Shown: in pieces, positions 1 through 8,150 of the stretch
Layout: each line of letters opens with the position of its first letter
Numbering within the stretch: position 1 is the stretch's first letter
Source: Chloroflexota bacterium
GTDB lineage: Bacteria; Chloroflexota; Anaerolineae; Anaerolineales; Anaerolineaceae
Assembly: GCA_029561345.1 (NCBI GenBank)
Contig: JAKQJC010000034.1
Location: forward strand, 62,001 to 126,000
Length of the DNA: 64,000 nucleotides
Direction of reading: 5' to 3'
Notes under the pieces: model-generated
Database searches by the model: none
Told to the model about the DNA's origin: nothing
The model's input: the letters and a program-made list of their open reading frames with translations, nothing else
Program-made: the position numbers and the translations under genes

Positions 1-1
1 G

Positions 2-667
2 GGACGGGTGCATTTGCGCATTCTCTCCAACCTGGCTGACCGCCGCCTGGCGCGGGCGCGCTGCACCATTTTGCTGAGTGAGCTGGCGTTTGGCGATTTC
101 ACCGCTGAACAGGTGCGCGACGGCATCATTGCGGCCTGGGCGTTTGCGGCGGTGGATCCTTACCGGGCGGCAACGCACAACAAGGGCATCATGAACGGCA
201 TTGACGCGGTGGTGATGGCCACCGGTAATGACTGGCGGGCGGTGGAAGCCGGGGCGCATGCCTATGCAGCGCGCAGCGGCCGCTACACCAGCCTGAGCAC
301 CTGGGGGAAGGACGCCGCGGGTAACCTGGTGGGCACGCTGGAACTGCCGATGGCGGTGGGCATGGTGGGCGGCGCCACGCGGGTGCACCCGGCAGCCCGC
401 GCCAATATCAAAATGATGAAAGTGAATAATGCCAGCGAGCTGGCCGGCATCATTGCCGCGGTGGGCCTGGCCCAAAACCTGGGCGCTCTGCGCGCCCTGG
501 CCACGGAGGGCATTCAGCGCGGACACATGAGCCTGCATGCGCGCCAGGTGGCCATTGCCGCCGGCGCCCAGGGCGAGATGATTGACCGGCTGGCTGAAAA
601 GCTGGCTGCTGAAAAAATGGTGCGCATTGACCGCGCTGAAGAAATTTTGCGTGAATGGAGTAAATAG
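2..667 (+). CDS. mvaA: HMG-CoA reductase, class II type, C-terminal part (5' end outside window)
   Basis: The frame is open from base 2, so only the C-terminal ~221 residues are present. HMG-CoA reductase makes mevalonate from HMG-CoA with NAD(P)H. Visible signatures are the [10 protein letters not shown] block with the catalytic Lys, the Asp in ATGNDWR exactly 16 residues later (the spacing of Lys267/Asp283 in the Pseudomonas mevalonii enzyme), and a late LHARQ His about 118 residues after the Lys. The [14 protein letters not shown] stretch is also typical. The stop lies 5 bp before the HMG-CoA synthase gene, so the two are surely cotranscribed. The GTG at 8 is internal and not a start. The family call is firm; the class II assignment is from memory of motifs. 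Confidence 0.93.
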   Translation, partial: GRVHLRILSNLADRRLARARCTILLSELAFGDFTAEQVRDGIIAAWAFAAVDPYRAATHNKGIMNGIDAVVMATGNDWRAVEAGAHAYAARSGRYTSLSTWGKDAAGNLVGTLELPMAVGMVGGATRVHPAARANIKMMKVNNASELAGIIAAVGLAQNLGALRALATEGIQRGHMSLHARQVAIAAGAQGEMIDRLAEKLAAEKMVRIDRAEEILREWSK

Positions 668-672
668 AAGAG

Positions 673-1758
673 ATGGAATCAACAAACGCATCAACGGCTA
701 ATTTTCCTGGTTTGCTGAAACCGGCGCGCCCGGTGGGTTTTACGGGCTACGGCGCGTATGTGCCGCGCTACCGCCTGCCCAACAGCGAAGTGGCGCGCAT
801 CTGGACGGACGCCAAAGGCGGCCCGGTGAAAGAAAAAGCGGTCACCGGTCCGGATGAAGACGTGATCACCATGTCCATCGAAGCAGCGCGCAATGCCATT
901 GCACGCGCGGGCATTTCGCCCCTGCTGCTGCGGGCAGTGTGGATTGGCTCGGAATCGCACCCTTATGCGGTCAAGCCTTCTTCGACCGTGGTGGCCGAAG
1001 CCATTGGCGCTTCACCGCACATTCAGGCGGCGGACCTGGAATTTGCCTGCAAGGCCGGCACGGAAGCCATTGTGGCGGCCATCGGCCTGGTGGGCTCGGG
1101 CATGGCTGATTATGCCATGGGCATTGGCATGGACACCGCCCAGGGCAAACCGGCAGATGCACTGGAATACACCGCAGGCTGCGGCGGCGCGGCCTATATT
1201 ATTGGCCCGGCTGAAGATGCGCTTTGTTTGATTGAATCCACTTACTCCTATGTGACCGATACGCCCGATTTCTGGCGGCGCGCTGAACAAAAATATCCAG
1301 AGCACGGCCAGCGCTTCACCGGCGACCCGGCTTATTTCAAGCATATTCTGGCAGCCGCGGAGACGATGATGGAAGCTTCGGGGACCAAAGCTTCAGATTA
1401 CCAGTACGCGGTCTTCCACCAGCCCAACCCCAAATTCCCGCAGCGCGCGGCAGCCACCCTGGGCTTCAAGCCGGAACAGATCAGCACCGGACTGCTGGTG
1501 CCCGTGATTGGCAACACCTATGCAGGTGCGGCGATTATCGGCCTGACGGCGGTGCTCGATGTGGCCCAGCCGGGTGACCGGATTTTGATGGTTTCCTACG
1601 GCTCTGGCGCTGGCTCCGACGCCTTTTCACTGGTGGTTACCGACAAGATTCTGGAACGGCGCGACCGCGCCACCAAGACGGCTGATTATATTGCCCGGCG
1701 CACGCCGATTGATTACGGCAACTACGTGCGTTACCGCGGCAAACTGGCCCTGCGCTGA
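673..1758 (+). CDS. Hydroxymethylglutaryl-CoA synthase, archaeal type
   Basis: A 361-residue protein of the thiolase superfamily that would condense acetyl-CoA with acetoacetyl-CoA to HMG-CoA in the cytoplasm. It starts with the family opening [14 protein letters not shown]. The nucleophile Cys is at about residue 126 ([10 protein letters not shown]), a candidate catalytic His is at about 249 ([10 protein letters not shown]), and a Glu in TVVAEAIG at about 109 could be the general acid. The length and the DxxFACKAGT block fit the short archaeal enzymes, not the longer eukaryotic ones. It sits between HMG-CoA reductase (5-bp gap) and a thiolase-like gene (14-bp gap). GGAG at the end of the reductase gene serves as ribosome binding site. 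Confidence 0.92.
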   Translation: MESTNASTANFPGLLKPARPVGFTGYGAYVPRYRLPNSEVARIWTDAKGGPVKEKAVTGPDEDVITMSIEAARNAIARAGISPLLLRAVWIGSESHPYAVKPSSTVVAEAIGASPHIQAADLEFACKAGTEAIVAAIGLVGSGMADYAMGIGMDTAQGKPADALEYTAGCGGAAYIIGPAEDALCLIESTYSYVTDTPDFWRRAEQKYPEHGQRFTGDPAYFKHILAAAETMMEASGTKASDYQYAVFHQPNPKFPQRAAATLGFKPEQISTGLLVPVIGNTYAGAAIIGLTAVLDVAQPGDRILMVSYGSGAGSDAFSLVVTDKILERRDRATKTADYIARRTPIDYGNYVRYRGKLALR

Positions 1759-1772
1759 TCCGGGAGGCATTT

Positions 1773-2912
1773 ATGAATTCTGAAGTGGTCATTGCCGGCG
1801 TGGGGCAGGTCCCTGTTGGCGAACATTACCATCTGTCGCTGCGCAGTCTGGCGGCCAAAGCCATGCTGGCAGCTATTCATGAAGCCGGCGATATTCGCCC
1901 GCAGGCAGTTTTTGCGGGTAACATGCTGGCGGGCACCCTTTCGCGCCAATCGAACCTGGGCGCACTGCTGACGGATAATATCAACCTGCGGGGCGTGGAA
2001 GGTACCACGGTGGAAGCAGCCGGGGCTTCAGGGGCGGCGGCGCTGCGCCTGGGCTACCTGGCGATTGCCTCTGGATATATTGACTCGGCCCTGGTGGTGG
2101 GGGTGGATAAATACACCGATTCAGTCGGGGCTGATGTGGATGCGGCGCTGGCGCAAACCCTCGACAGTGATTATGAACTGATGGCCGGACTGACGCCGGT
2201 GGCGCAGGCTGCCCTGGTGATGCGGCGCTACATGCACACTTACAACGTGGCGCATGAGGCTTTCGCGCCGGTGGCGGTGAACGGGCATGCCCGGGCGGCG
2301 AACAATCCCAACGCCATGTTCCGCAAAGCCATTACGGTTGAGCAGTACAGGTCGGCCGAGGATCAGGTGAGCCCGCTCAACCTTTACGATATTGCCCCCT
2401 ATGGCGATGGGGCGGCGGCGGTGCTGCTGATCCATTCGGATAAGCTGGAGAAGAAACCCGATCATCCCCTGGTGCGCATCACCGGCTCGAGCGTGGTGAC
2501 GGACACCCTGGCCCTGCATGACCGGCAGGAAATGCTGGCCTGGTATGCGGCGGCATTCTCCATCGAGCGCGCCTGCCGGCAGGCAGGCATTATGCCGCAG
2601 GATGTGGACTTTTTTGAATATGATGACGCCTGCTCAATTTATGCGGCGCTTTCGGTTGAGGCGGCGGGCTTTGCCCGGCGCGGTACGGGCTGCGAATTTA
2701 TCGCGGCAGGCAGCCTGCCGGTGGCGACGATGGGCGGGCAGAAGGGGCGCGGCAACAGCCTGGGCGGCAGCGGGGTTTACCAGGCGGTGGAAGCCACCCT
2801 GCAGCTGCGCGGTCAGGCCGGCAAGAACCAGGTTCCTGGGGCCAAACGCGCCCTGATCCACAACCTGGGCGGGGCGGCCGCTACGGCCATATCGCATGTG
2901 CTGGAGCTGTGA
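1773..2912 (+). CDS. Thiolase-like protein lacking the canonical catalytic residues
   Basis: A 379-residue thiolase/SCP2-thiolase fold protein (IAGVGQVPVGEH start, HNLGGAAATAIS end). In archaea the gene at this position encodes acetoacetyl-CoA thiolase, which complexes with HMG-CoA synthase and DUF35. Here the nucleophile Cys block reads VEAAGASGAAAL, with Gly84 (codon GGG) in place of Cys. The usual GHPxGxSG reads GNSLGGSG, with Asn328 for His. The usual ExHDxF reads EYDDAC, with Asp284 for His. The overall fold motifs are kept and the frame is clean, so this is not a decayed gene. It may be a scaffold subunit or use another mechanism; Cys287 lies near the altered site. GGAGG lies 8 bp before the ATG. 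Confidence 0.88.
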   Translation: MNSEVVIAGVGQVPVGEHYHLSLRSLAAKAMLAAIHEAGDIRPQAVFAGNMLAGTLSRQSNLGALLTDNINLRGVEGTTVEAAGASGAAALRLGYLAIASGYIDSALVVGVDKYTDSVGADVDAALAQTLDSDYELMAGLTPVAQAALVMRRYMHTYNVAHEAFAPVAVNGHARAANNPNAMFRKAITVEQYRSAEDQVSPLNLYDIAPYGDGAAAVLLIHSDKLEKKPDHPLVRITGSSVVTDTLALHDRQEMLAWYAAAFSIERACRQAGIMPQDVDFFEYDDACSIYAALSVEAAGFARRGTGCEFIAAGSLPVATMGGQKGRGNSLGGSGVYQAVEATLQLRGQAGKNQVPGAKRALIHNLGGAAATAISHVLEL

Positions 2913-3020
2913 GGTTTTGATAGCCTCCGCAGGCCAAGCTGATAGCTTTTGATAGTTGAAATCCTTAAACTTAGAGTAGAGATTGACCTGAACTCAATCC
3001 GCTAAAGGAGAAGAAAAATC

Positions 3021-3428
3021 ATGGAAATTCCACGTCACTGGCGTTTAAAACAACAACGGTATGCTCTGGTGGGCGAAGTTTGCCCGCACTGCGAAGGCAA
3101 GATTTTCCCGCCTCGCGATGTTTGCCCGCACTGCAGCGGCGAAGCCAAAACCCCCTATGCCTTCAGCGGCCGTGGTGAAGTTTACTCCTACACCCGCATC
3201 AGCGACGGTCCTGCCGGCTTTGAAGAGAGCGCCCCTTACACCATCGCACTGGTGAAACTGGAAGAAGGTCCCCTGGTGACCGCGCAGTTGACCGATCTGG
3301 GCGGGCAGCCGGTGGATATTGGCATGCCCGTTGAAATGGTCACCCGCCGCATCCGCTCGGATGGCGATGAACGCGGTATGATTGTATATGGCTACAAGTT
3401 CCGGCCAGTGATGGCGGCGCAGGCTTAA
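3021..3428 (+). CDS. DUF35 Zn-ribbon/OB-fold protein of the mevalonate cluster
   Basis: A 135-residue protein with an N-terminal rubredoxin-like zinc ribbon (Cys21, Cys24, Cys35, Cys38 in two CPHC knuckles) followed by an OB-fold (about 45-120). In archaea DUF35 holds acetoacetyl-CoA thiolase and HMG-CoA synthase together and helps channel acetoacetyl-CoA between them. Gene order reductase-synthase-thiolase-DUF35 strongly suggests the same complex here. It lies 108 bp behind the thiolase-like gene, a larger gap than the others, and has a strong site (AAAGGAGAAG) before its ATG, so it may also be transcribed on its own. The last codons are repeated 80 bp downstream (see repeat). Confidence 0.9.
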   Translation: MEIPRHWRLKQQRYALVGEVCPHCEGKIFPPRDVCPHCSGEAKTPYAFSGRGEVYSYTRISDGPAGFEESAPYTIALVKLEEGPLVTAQLTDLGGQPVDIGMPVEMVTRRIRSDGDERGMIVYGYKFRPVMAAQA

Positions 3429-3505
3429 TTTCAAGATCATTGTGTATCCCCCAGGGAGGGGGGACGGGTGGCCAAAAGTTCCGGCCAGTGATGGCGGCTC
3501 AGGCC
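3396..3505 (+). repeat. 30-bp direct repeat of the DUF35 3' end
   Basis: Bases 3396-3425 (the last codons of the DUF35 gene) recur at 3476-3505 with two mismatches; the repeats start 80 bp apart. The second copy lies outside any convincing gene. It is most simply a short duplication scar from slippage or a small insertion/deletion event next to the operon end. Confidence 0.85.
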
Positions 3506-3531
3506 TGACCGGCTTTTCTATCGTTTTATCG

Positions 3532-3562
3532 AGCGCTTTCCTGAAATGGATGGCGCTTTTTG
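3532..3562 (+). terminator. Weak terminator-like hairpin after the mevalonate operon
   Basis: AGCGC (3532-3536) can pair with GCGCT (3553-3557) and is followed directly by a T-rich stretch. The stem is only 5 bp with a 16-nt loop, so this is a weak candidate. Confidence 0.3.
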
Positions 3563-3705
3563 ATTTATTTCCAGAAGTGTCAATAGACACACGCAAATGC
3601 TCCACACCTATTCACCCAAACTGCACCAGAGATCTTCAGCAATAATGTGCCACTTTCACAAGGCATGTTAAAGAGATTGGCAATGAACGGATAAGAAAAG
3701 AATTG

Positions 3706-3861
3706 ATGGATGAACGGATTGAGCTTGGCGAAGCAGCTATTCCAGTAATTGCAGCCTGGCTTGAAACGGAAAACATGGGTTTGGTGAACACCAGCGCTGA
3801 AATCATTGCTCATATCGGCGGGAGAAATGCCATTGATGTTCTAAATAAGCACGGGTTTTGA
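3706..3861 (+). CDS. Short ORF resembling a HEAT-like repeat fragment
   Basis: A 51-codon frame (MDERIELGEAAIPVIAAW..., ending NAIDVLNKHGF). It reads like one helical HEAT-type unit and is open for about 20 more codons upstream without an ATG, so it is probably the tail of a larger lost gene and not a complete one. There is no good ribosome binding site. The rest of 3506-4159 contains the 3' half of the direct repeat and otherwise no gene I can support; another short frame at about 3880-3970 looks vaguely coding but is not identifiable. Confidence 0.25.
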   Translation: MDERIELGEAAIPVIAAWLETENMGLVNTSAEIIAHIGGRNAIDVLNKHGF

Positions 3862-4159
3862 GAGTAAGGCTGGTTCATTCTCAAGCTCAAAACAGTTTAC
3901 AGGTTGCGCGGTTGGTTACAGGTGACGAACAATTGGAGATACAGCAATGCAATCCGGTTTCAAGGGAAAATTTAGGATAGCGAAGTCCAAACACCTCTGA
4001 CCCAGTGTGCACCTGGCGGGGGAAATTCTCTGCGATTCGCAGGCATTTTCCTGGTTTTGGGTTTATACTGCTATTAAAATTGGTCTCCCCTGCCAAAGGT
4101 GGGTAATGCCATTTTTTAGATGAATTAATATAACATATCCAGCTTGTAGGGAGAATAAA

Positions 4160-4576
4160 ATGAATTTGGGTGCGACTTTGTATGTTAAAAACAGTGTCGA
4201 GGCAGTCGATTTTTACTGTGACGCCTTTGGAATGACCCTGGGTTACCATGCGAAAAACAGTGATGGTTCATTCCTTCACGCAGAACTCCTTAGAGGAAGG
4301 GAATCAATCTTCGCTGTCAGCGAAAACGCTGATGAGGAGATTGCCAGGTCGATGCTGGCAGCGAAGCAGCCCACCATGAGCTATGGTCTCAATCTGGACA
4401 ACGACGATGAACTCAAACACGCTTATGAGGTTCTTGCCGCAGGCGGGCATATTTTGAGAGAACTGGGCTCGCTTCCGTGGACGCCATGCGCCGCTGATGT
4501 TGTGGATAAATATGGAATTTGTTGGTATATCTACGTTTCACAACATCGGCCAGGCAGTCGCATACCCACACCGTGA
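4160..4576 (+). CDS. VOC (glyoxalase/bleomycin-resistance-like) family protein
   Basis: A 138-residue single-domain protein with the vicinal oxygen chelate pattern: an N-terminal LGATLYVKNSVEAVDFYCDAFGM beta-alpha unit, a middle Asp/Glu-rich helix (ELKHAYEVLAAGGHI) and a C-terminal VVDKYGICWYIYV strand, as in the PhnB/YjdN subgroup. Members bind a metal and act on varied small substrates; the specific role cannot be read here. GGGAG precedes the ATG by 5 bp. The upstream region has a plausible promoter (ATGCCA at 4106, TATAAC at 4129, 17-bp spacing). The C-terminal 9 residues are probably not conserved. It is one of several small single-gene units in the accessory stretch. Confidence 0.8.
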   Translation: MNLGATLYVKNSVEAVDFYCDAFGMTLGYHAKNSDGSFLHAELLRGRESIFAVSENADEEIARSMLAAKQPTMSYGLNLDNDDELKHAYEVLAAGGHILRELGSLPWTPCAADVVDKYGICWYIYVSQHRPGSRIPTP

Positions 4577-4698
4577 GGGTTGAAAAATGCGTGGAGCGGG
4601 TTCTCAATGGGAAGGGATTAAAAGATTCGCGTGCTTGCCCTGAATAGCGATTTTTTTTTTTGAGACAGCCTTCAAGCGGTTTCAGAAAGGGTAAAATA

Positions 4699-5064
4699 AT
4701 GACACCTCCAAAATTCGCTTCAGTTGAGGCTTACTTGACTTCACTGGACCCGGTAAAAGCAGGCACGCTCAGGGCATTGATGGAATTCATTCTCGCCGAA
4801 TTTCCTGAACTGGAAGCTAAAATGGCCTGGAATGTGCCGCATATTCACCGCAATGGAAAGTATGTGGTTGGACTGGCAGCTTACAAACGCCACCTGACCT
4901 TTTCACCCTGGAGCCTGGCGGTGATGGACGCGTTCAGAGACAGGCTTGGTCCTTATGTGCTTTTTAAGAACTGCTTCCAGATCCCCGTGGATTGGCAAAT
5001 TGACGCAGAACTGGTAAAGGACCTGGTGAAAGCCAGGCTGGCGGAGTTGGATGACGGGGAATGA
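4699..5064 (+). CDS. DUF1801 (YdhG-like) domain protein
   Basis: A 121-residue protein of the DUF1801 family, whose Bacillus member YdhG has been described as an intracellular iron chaperone. The family signature is visible: an N-terminal helix pair (YLTSLDPVKAGTLRALMEFI), a KMAWNVPHIHRNGKYVVGLAAYKRHLTFSPW core with conserved His and Trp, and a C-terminal LVKDLVKARLAEL helix. I chose the ATG at 4699 because it has AAAGG upstream; a longer frame from 4660 adds only non-conserved residues after a T-tract. It stands alone between the VOC gene and a hypothetical gene on the same strand. Confidence 0.75.
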   Translation: MTPPKFASVEAYLTSLDPVKAGTLRALMEFILAEFPELEAKMAWNVPHIHRNGKYVVGLAAYKRHLTFSPWSLAVMDAFRDRLGPYVLFKNCFQIPVDWQIDAELVKDLVKARLAELDDGE

Positions 5065-5137
5065 AGGTGAACATTATTCCAATTAATGGTCTTTGCGGCG
5101 CATGCCTGATGCCTGCGGATCAACTGGAGGGCGAAAA

Positions 5138-5584
5138 ATGTCCGTGAGTTGGGGCGTGCTTCCCATTACCCCGGAAATCCATGGCTGGTTGAGAGACAGC
5201 GGTTTTGAGAAAATTCCATCAAATACACGCCGTCCAACCCTCGATGAGTTGCTGTCTGTTATAGCTTCGCTCAATCTGCCCATCCAAATGCAGACTATTT
5301 CAAAGGATACGGTTGGGATCAGCGTGGGTGAAGCTGGCTCCGCACATTATGCGTATCTCCTGGGAGGTTTTGAAGGAGATGCTTTTGCATTTCAGTTTTT
5401 TGGAAGTGATTGCAGAGAAAGGACCATGCTTGAAATTGTCAAAGGATTGAGTCAAAAACACTGCCAGGCCCTGGTTATTTATGAATCGGGCAGCGCCATC
5501 CCCATTATTGTGGATGCAAAGACGGATATTGACGAGGCTATTGCGGCCTGGCACCGAAAATTCAAGCAACAGAGGAATGATTAG
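5138..5584 (+). CDS. Hypothetical protein, 148 aa
   Basis: I do not recognise this soluble protein. It has alternating strands and helices, a TLDELLSVIASLNLPI helix in the first third, a compact GGFEGDAFAFQFFGSD strand region and a C-terminal DIDEAIAAWHRKF helix; the layout recalls small single-domain proteins of the type often found as immunity-like genes, but no family can be named. The ATG at 5138 has GGAGG 7 bp upstream, and the earlier in-frame ATG at 5093 lacks one. It is followed by a strong hairpin and then by the convergent ung gene. Confidence 0.6.
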   Translation: MSVSWGVLPITPEIHGWLRDSGFEKIPSNTRRPTLDELLSVIASLNLPIQMQTISKDTVGISVGEAGSAHYAYLLGGFEGDAFAFQFFGSDCRERTMLEIVKGLSQKHCQALVIYESGSAIPIIVDAKTDIDEAIAAWHRKFKQQRND

Positions 5585-5594
5585 CAATGCAACA

Positions 5595-5619
5595 GGCGCC
5601 TTCCGATGTGGAAGGCGCC
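5595..5619. terminator. Bidirectional terminator-like hairpin
   Basis: A perfect 10-bp stem (GGCGCCTTCC and its complement) with a 5-nt loop lies between the convergent hypothetical gene and ung. There is no clear T-run on either side, so termination efficiency is uncertain. Confidence 0.55.
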
Positions 5620-5662
5620 GTTAATGAATCTCATCTGATTGTTCAGGCGGGTGAGCGGCGGC

Positions 5663-6340
5663 TCAATTTTTCAAATCATCCAGCTGCCAGTTGATGGGGG
5701 GCAGGCCGGCAGCCTGCAGGGCGGCGTTGGTTTGGGAGAAGTGGCGGCAGCCAAAGAATCCGCGCGAGGCGGAAAGGGGTGAGGGGTGAGGGGCTTTCAG
5801 CACTGTGTGGCGGCTGGTGTCAATCCATTCGGCCTTGCGCTGCGCGTAGCTGCCCCACAGCAGAAAGACCACGCGGTTGCTTTTGGCATTGACGGCGCGC
5901 AGCACGGCATCGGTGAAGTTTTCCCAGCCTTTACCCTGGTGTGAATTGGCCTGGTGGGCGCGCACGGTTAACACGGCATTGAGCAGCAGCACGCCCTGCT
6001 CAGCCCAGGGCACCAGGCAGCCGTGGTTGGGGATGCGAAACTGGACATCATCGCGCAGTTCCTTATAAATATTCACCAGGGAAGGGGGAACGGGAATGCC
6101 GGGGCGCACCGAAAAGGCCAGTCCCTGGGCCTGGTTTTCGTCATGGTAGGGATCCTGGCCGATGATCACCACGCGCACATTTTCCAGAGGGGTGTAACGC
6201 AGCGCGTTGAGCACATCTTCCACCGGGGGATAAATTTTGTATTTGCGGCGCTCTTCAACAACAAAGTTATAGAGCTGCTGGTAATAGGGTTTGGTGGTTT
6301 CGCCTTCAAGAGCGGGCATCCAGCTATCCGGTATGGACAT
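5663..6340 (-). CDS. ung: Uracil-DNA glycosylase, family 1
   Basis: A 225-residue enzyme that cuts uracil from DNA to start base-excision repair. It has the water-activating motif GQDPYH at residues 61-66 (Asp63), the uracil-binding LAFSV block, LLLNAVLTVR, and the DNA-intercalation loop HPSPLSASRGFFGC near residue 190, in the family order and spacing. Length matches E. coli Ung. It is the only minus-strand gene in the first 13 kb and faces the upstream hypothetical gene; the GNAT gene at 6579 diverges from it. Confidence 0.96.
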   Translation of the reverse strand: MSIPDSWMPALEGETTKPYYQQLYNFVVEERRKYKIYPPVEDVLNALRYTPLENVRVVIIGQDPYHDENQAQGLAFSVRPGIPVPPSLVNIYKELRDDVQFRIPNHGCLVPWAEQGVLLLNAVLTVRAHQANSHQGKGWENFTDAVLRAVNAKSNRVVFLLWGSYAQRKAEWIDTSRHTVLKAPHPSPLSASRGFFGCRHFSQTNAALQAAGLPPINWQLDDLKN

Positions 6341-6482
6341 ACAGAACTCCTTGCATTAACCGCGGCAGATGTTCTGCCAGCGGCGGGTGAGGATCAATGG
6401 ATGGAATGATAGAACTATTTTACAACCACTTTCAGTTTTTTCGAAGCACTTATGAGGGATTCATCAGAAGGCGCGGATCAAG

Positions 6483-6511
6483 TTGGCGCGCGGCAGGGGC
6501 TGTGCTAGAAT
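6483..6511 (+). promoter_or_regulatory. Promoter for the GNAT gene at 6579
   Basis: TTGGCG (6483-6488) and TAGAAT (6506-6511) are 17 bp apart, with TGC directly before the -10, giving an extended -10 element. The predicted start near 6518 leaves a leader of about 60 nt. Confidence 0.5.
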
Positions 6512-6578
6512 AGGAACATGGCAATGTGATATTCTAAAAAAGAATCGATCTACGTAAAAGGATTGGAACGGAAAAAAC

Positions 6579-7097
6579 ATGACAGAACATGACATGATCA
6601 TCAGAGATGAGACAGAGAACGATGCCGCCGTCATCACCGAGGTGACCGCCGCGGCTTTTGAAACACTGGATATCAGCAGCCACACAGAGCAGTTCATCGT
6701 CGAAGCGCTGCGGGCGGCAGGGGCGCTGACGGTTTCACTGGTGGCAGAGATGGACGGCCGCGTGGTGGGGCATATCGCGTTTTCACCCATCGCCATTTCA
6801 GATGGATCGCCAGATTGGTATGGGCTGGGCCCGGTTTCGGTCCTGCCGCAATATCAGCGCACGGGCATTGGCAAGGCTTTGATCTGGGAAGGCCTATCCC
6901 GCTTGAAGGCTTGGGGTGCCAAAGGCTGCTGCCTGGTGGGGCATCCGAACTACTACCCGAAATTCGGTTTTAAGCATGTGACCGGACTTTCGCATGAGGG
7001 GGTTCCGCCAGAGGTGTTCTTTGCGCTTTCTTTTGACGGGAATTTTCCGCAGGGAAGGGTCACCTTCCATGAAGCTTTCATGGCGGATGGCCATTAG
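6579..7097 (+). CDS. GNAT N-acetyltransferase (YhbS-like)
   Basis: A 172-residue Gcn5-related acetyltransferase. The acetyl-CoA binding motif A is visible as VLPQYQRTGIGKALI at about 90-104, preceded by the YGLGPVSV strand and followed by the C-terminal GHPNYYPKFGF loop that is typical of the YhbS group. Substrate unknown. The start at 6579 was taken because of the purine-rich GGAACGG upstream; ATG at 6594 is the alternative. The gene has its own promoter and a small Cys-containing ORF follows it 17 bp downstream. It is the first of nine GNAT domains in the accessory stretch. Confidence 0.85.
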   Translation: MTEHDMIIRDETENDAAVITEVTAAAFETLDISSHTEQFIVEALRAAGALTVSLVAEMDGRVVGHIAFSPIAISDGSPDWYGLGPVSVLPQYQRTGIGKALIWEGLSRLKAWGAKGCCLVGHPNYYPKFGFKHVTGLSHEGVPPEVFFALSFDGNFPQGRVTFHEAFMADGH

Positions 7098-7114
7098 GCG
7101 CATGGAGGGAACAG

Positions 7115-7195
7115 ATGCCCAGACCTCAGCACTCCAAGTGCAGCCTGCCATTCCAGACAAATGATCCGGACTGTTTGGAATGTGGCTGGTTGTGA
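7115..7195 (+). CDS. Putative 26-aa Cys-containing microprotein
   Basis: A 26-codon frame, MPRPQHSKCSLPF... DCLECGWL, opens with ATG 4 bp after a strong GGAGGGA site. Cys9, Cys20 and Cys23 with the ending DCLECGW recall the C-x2-C-G-W-N-P tail of small zinc-knuckle-type proteins common in Firmicutes and phages, but without the Asn-Pro. Function unknown. The good ribosome binding site and the clustered Cys residues are the only evidence. Confidence 0.4.
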   Translation: MPRPQHSKCSLPFQTNDPDCLECGWL

Positions 7196-7213
7196 TTAGT
7201 GTAAAAGGATCCA

Positions 7214-7495
7214 TTGAGTCATTTATCCAAATTGACCTGGCCGGCTGGCGTGATGATCGGAGCCTGTATGCGCATCCTATTGATGATCATCGGCATGATG
7301 ATTGAACTGGGAAAATGGTCTTCGGCCAACCTTTTTCCGGCGCAGCGGGGCGTGGTGGATACGACGATCGAGCACCTGCTTTTTGAGGGCGGTCTTTATC
7401 TCGCGTTGCCCTGCGGTTTGCTCAGCCTGGTCATGGGAATCCATGCCAGGGAAAAACACCGGGTGAACAACAGGTTTGTGATTGCTGGAATATAA
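7214..7495 (+). CDS. Small membrane protein, hypothetical
   Basis: A 93-residue frame with two hydrophobic helices (about 10-30, VMIGACMRILLMIIGMM, and 55-75, LYLALPCGLLSLVMGI). No family recognised. The TTG start at 7214 has AAAAGGA just upstream; the ATG at 7253 would remove the first 13 residues and is equally possible. It stands between two GNAT genes on the same strand. Confidence 0.4.
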   Translation: MSHLSKLTWPAGVMIGACMRILLMIIGMMIELGKWSSANLFPAQRGVVDTTIEHLLFEGGLYLALPCGLLSLVMGIHAREKHRVNNRFVIAGI

Positions 7496-7604
7496 GAGCC
7501 GCCGCCGCTTCCTTCCGGTCAATAACCGGAGAACATAGTGATCAATGGAATGAAGGATGCGGAGACACGAACCACGCAAAAAATTTTTTTATGTTGGAGG
7601 ATAT

Positions 7605-8150
7605 ATGGGAAAATATTTGGAAGGTCAGCGTATATATTTACGGCCGTATAAAAAAACTGATTTCGCGGCATTGGATGCCCTTTTGGATGATAGAGGCATA
7701 CAAATATTAACGGGGAGCGTGTACCCCATTTCTGAAAAAGAATTGGAAGAAAGGATTGAGCGGTGCCAGAAAATAGATGACCAGATCTGGTTTGTGGTGA
7801 TAGATAAAGAAACGGATCAAATCATTGGCGAAACTGGATTTTTACGCATTTTTATGCCCTGGAGAACCACCGATTTTTCACTTGAAATATGGAATAAGAA
7901 CTTTTGGGGCAAAGGATATGGAAAAGAGGTGGCTGGATTAATGTTCGATTACGGATTCAATTTCTTAAACTTCCATAGAATGTCGATTGGTGTGGTTGAA
8001 AAAAATGAAAGAGCAATGCGGTTTTGGAAAAGCATTGGATTTAAAGAGGAGGGAAGGCAAATTGAAGGATTTTTTAGCGAAGGTGTCTATTCAGATTTTG
8101 TCATGATGGCTATTTTGGAGAATGATTATCGAGCAAATAAACCGGCCTGA
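7605..8150 (+). CDS. GNAT N-acetyltransferase (RimJ/RimL-like), AT-rich
   Basis: A 181-residue acetyltransferase with the RimJ/RimL pattern: RIYLRPYKKTDF at the start, FSLEIWNKNFWGKGYGKEV (motif A, acetyl-CoA binding) at about 92-110, and VVEKNERAMRFWKSIGF near the C-terminus. RimJ/RimL relatives acetylate protein N-termini or small amines. The ATG at 7605 has TTGGAGGAT 5 bp before it. The gene is visibly richer in A and T than its neighbours, with many AAA, ATT and TTT codons, which suggests recent acquisition. Its 3' end overlaps a short remnant of another frame (8141-8236). Confidence 0.85.
   Translation: MGKYLEGQRIYLRPYKKTDFAALDALLDDRGIQILTGSVYPISEKELEERIERCQKIDDQIWFVVIDKETDQIIGETGFLRIFMPWRTTDFSLEIWNKNFWGKGYGKEVAGLMFDYGFNFLNFHRMSIGVVEKNERAMRFWKSIGFKEEGRQIEGFFSEGVYSDFVMMAILENDYRANKPA

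Noticed and set aside
5595-5619. Riboswitch or structured RNA upstream of ung
   Set aside because: The only structure is a simple stem that fits a terminator between convergent genes; no conserved motif was recognised.
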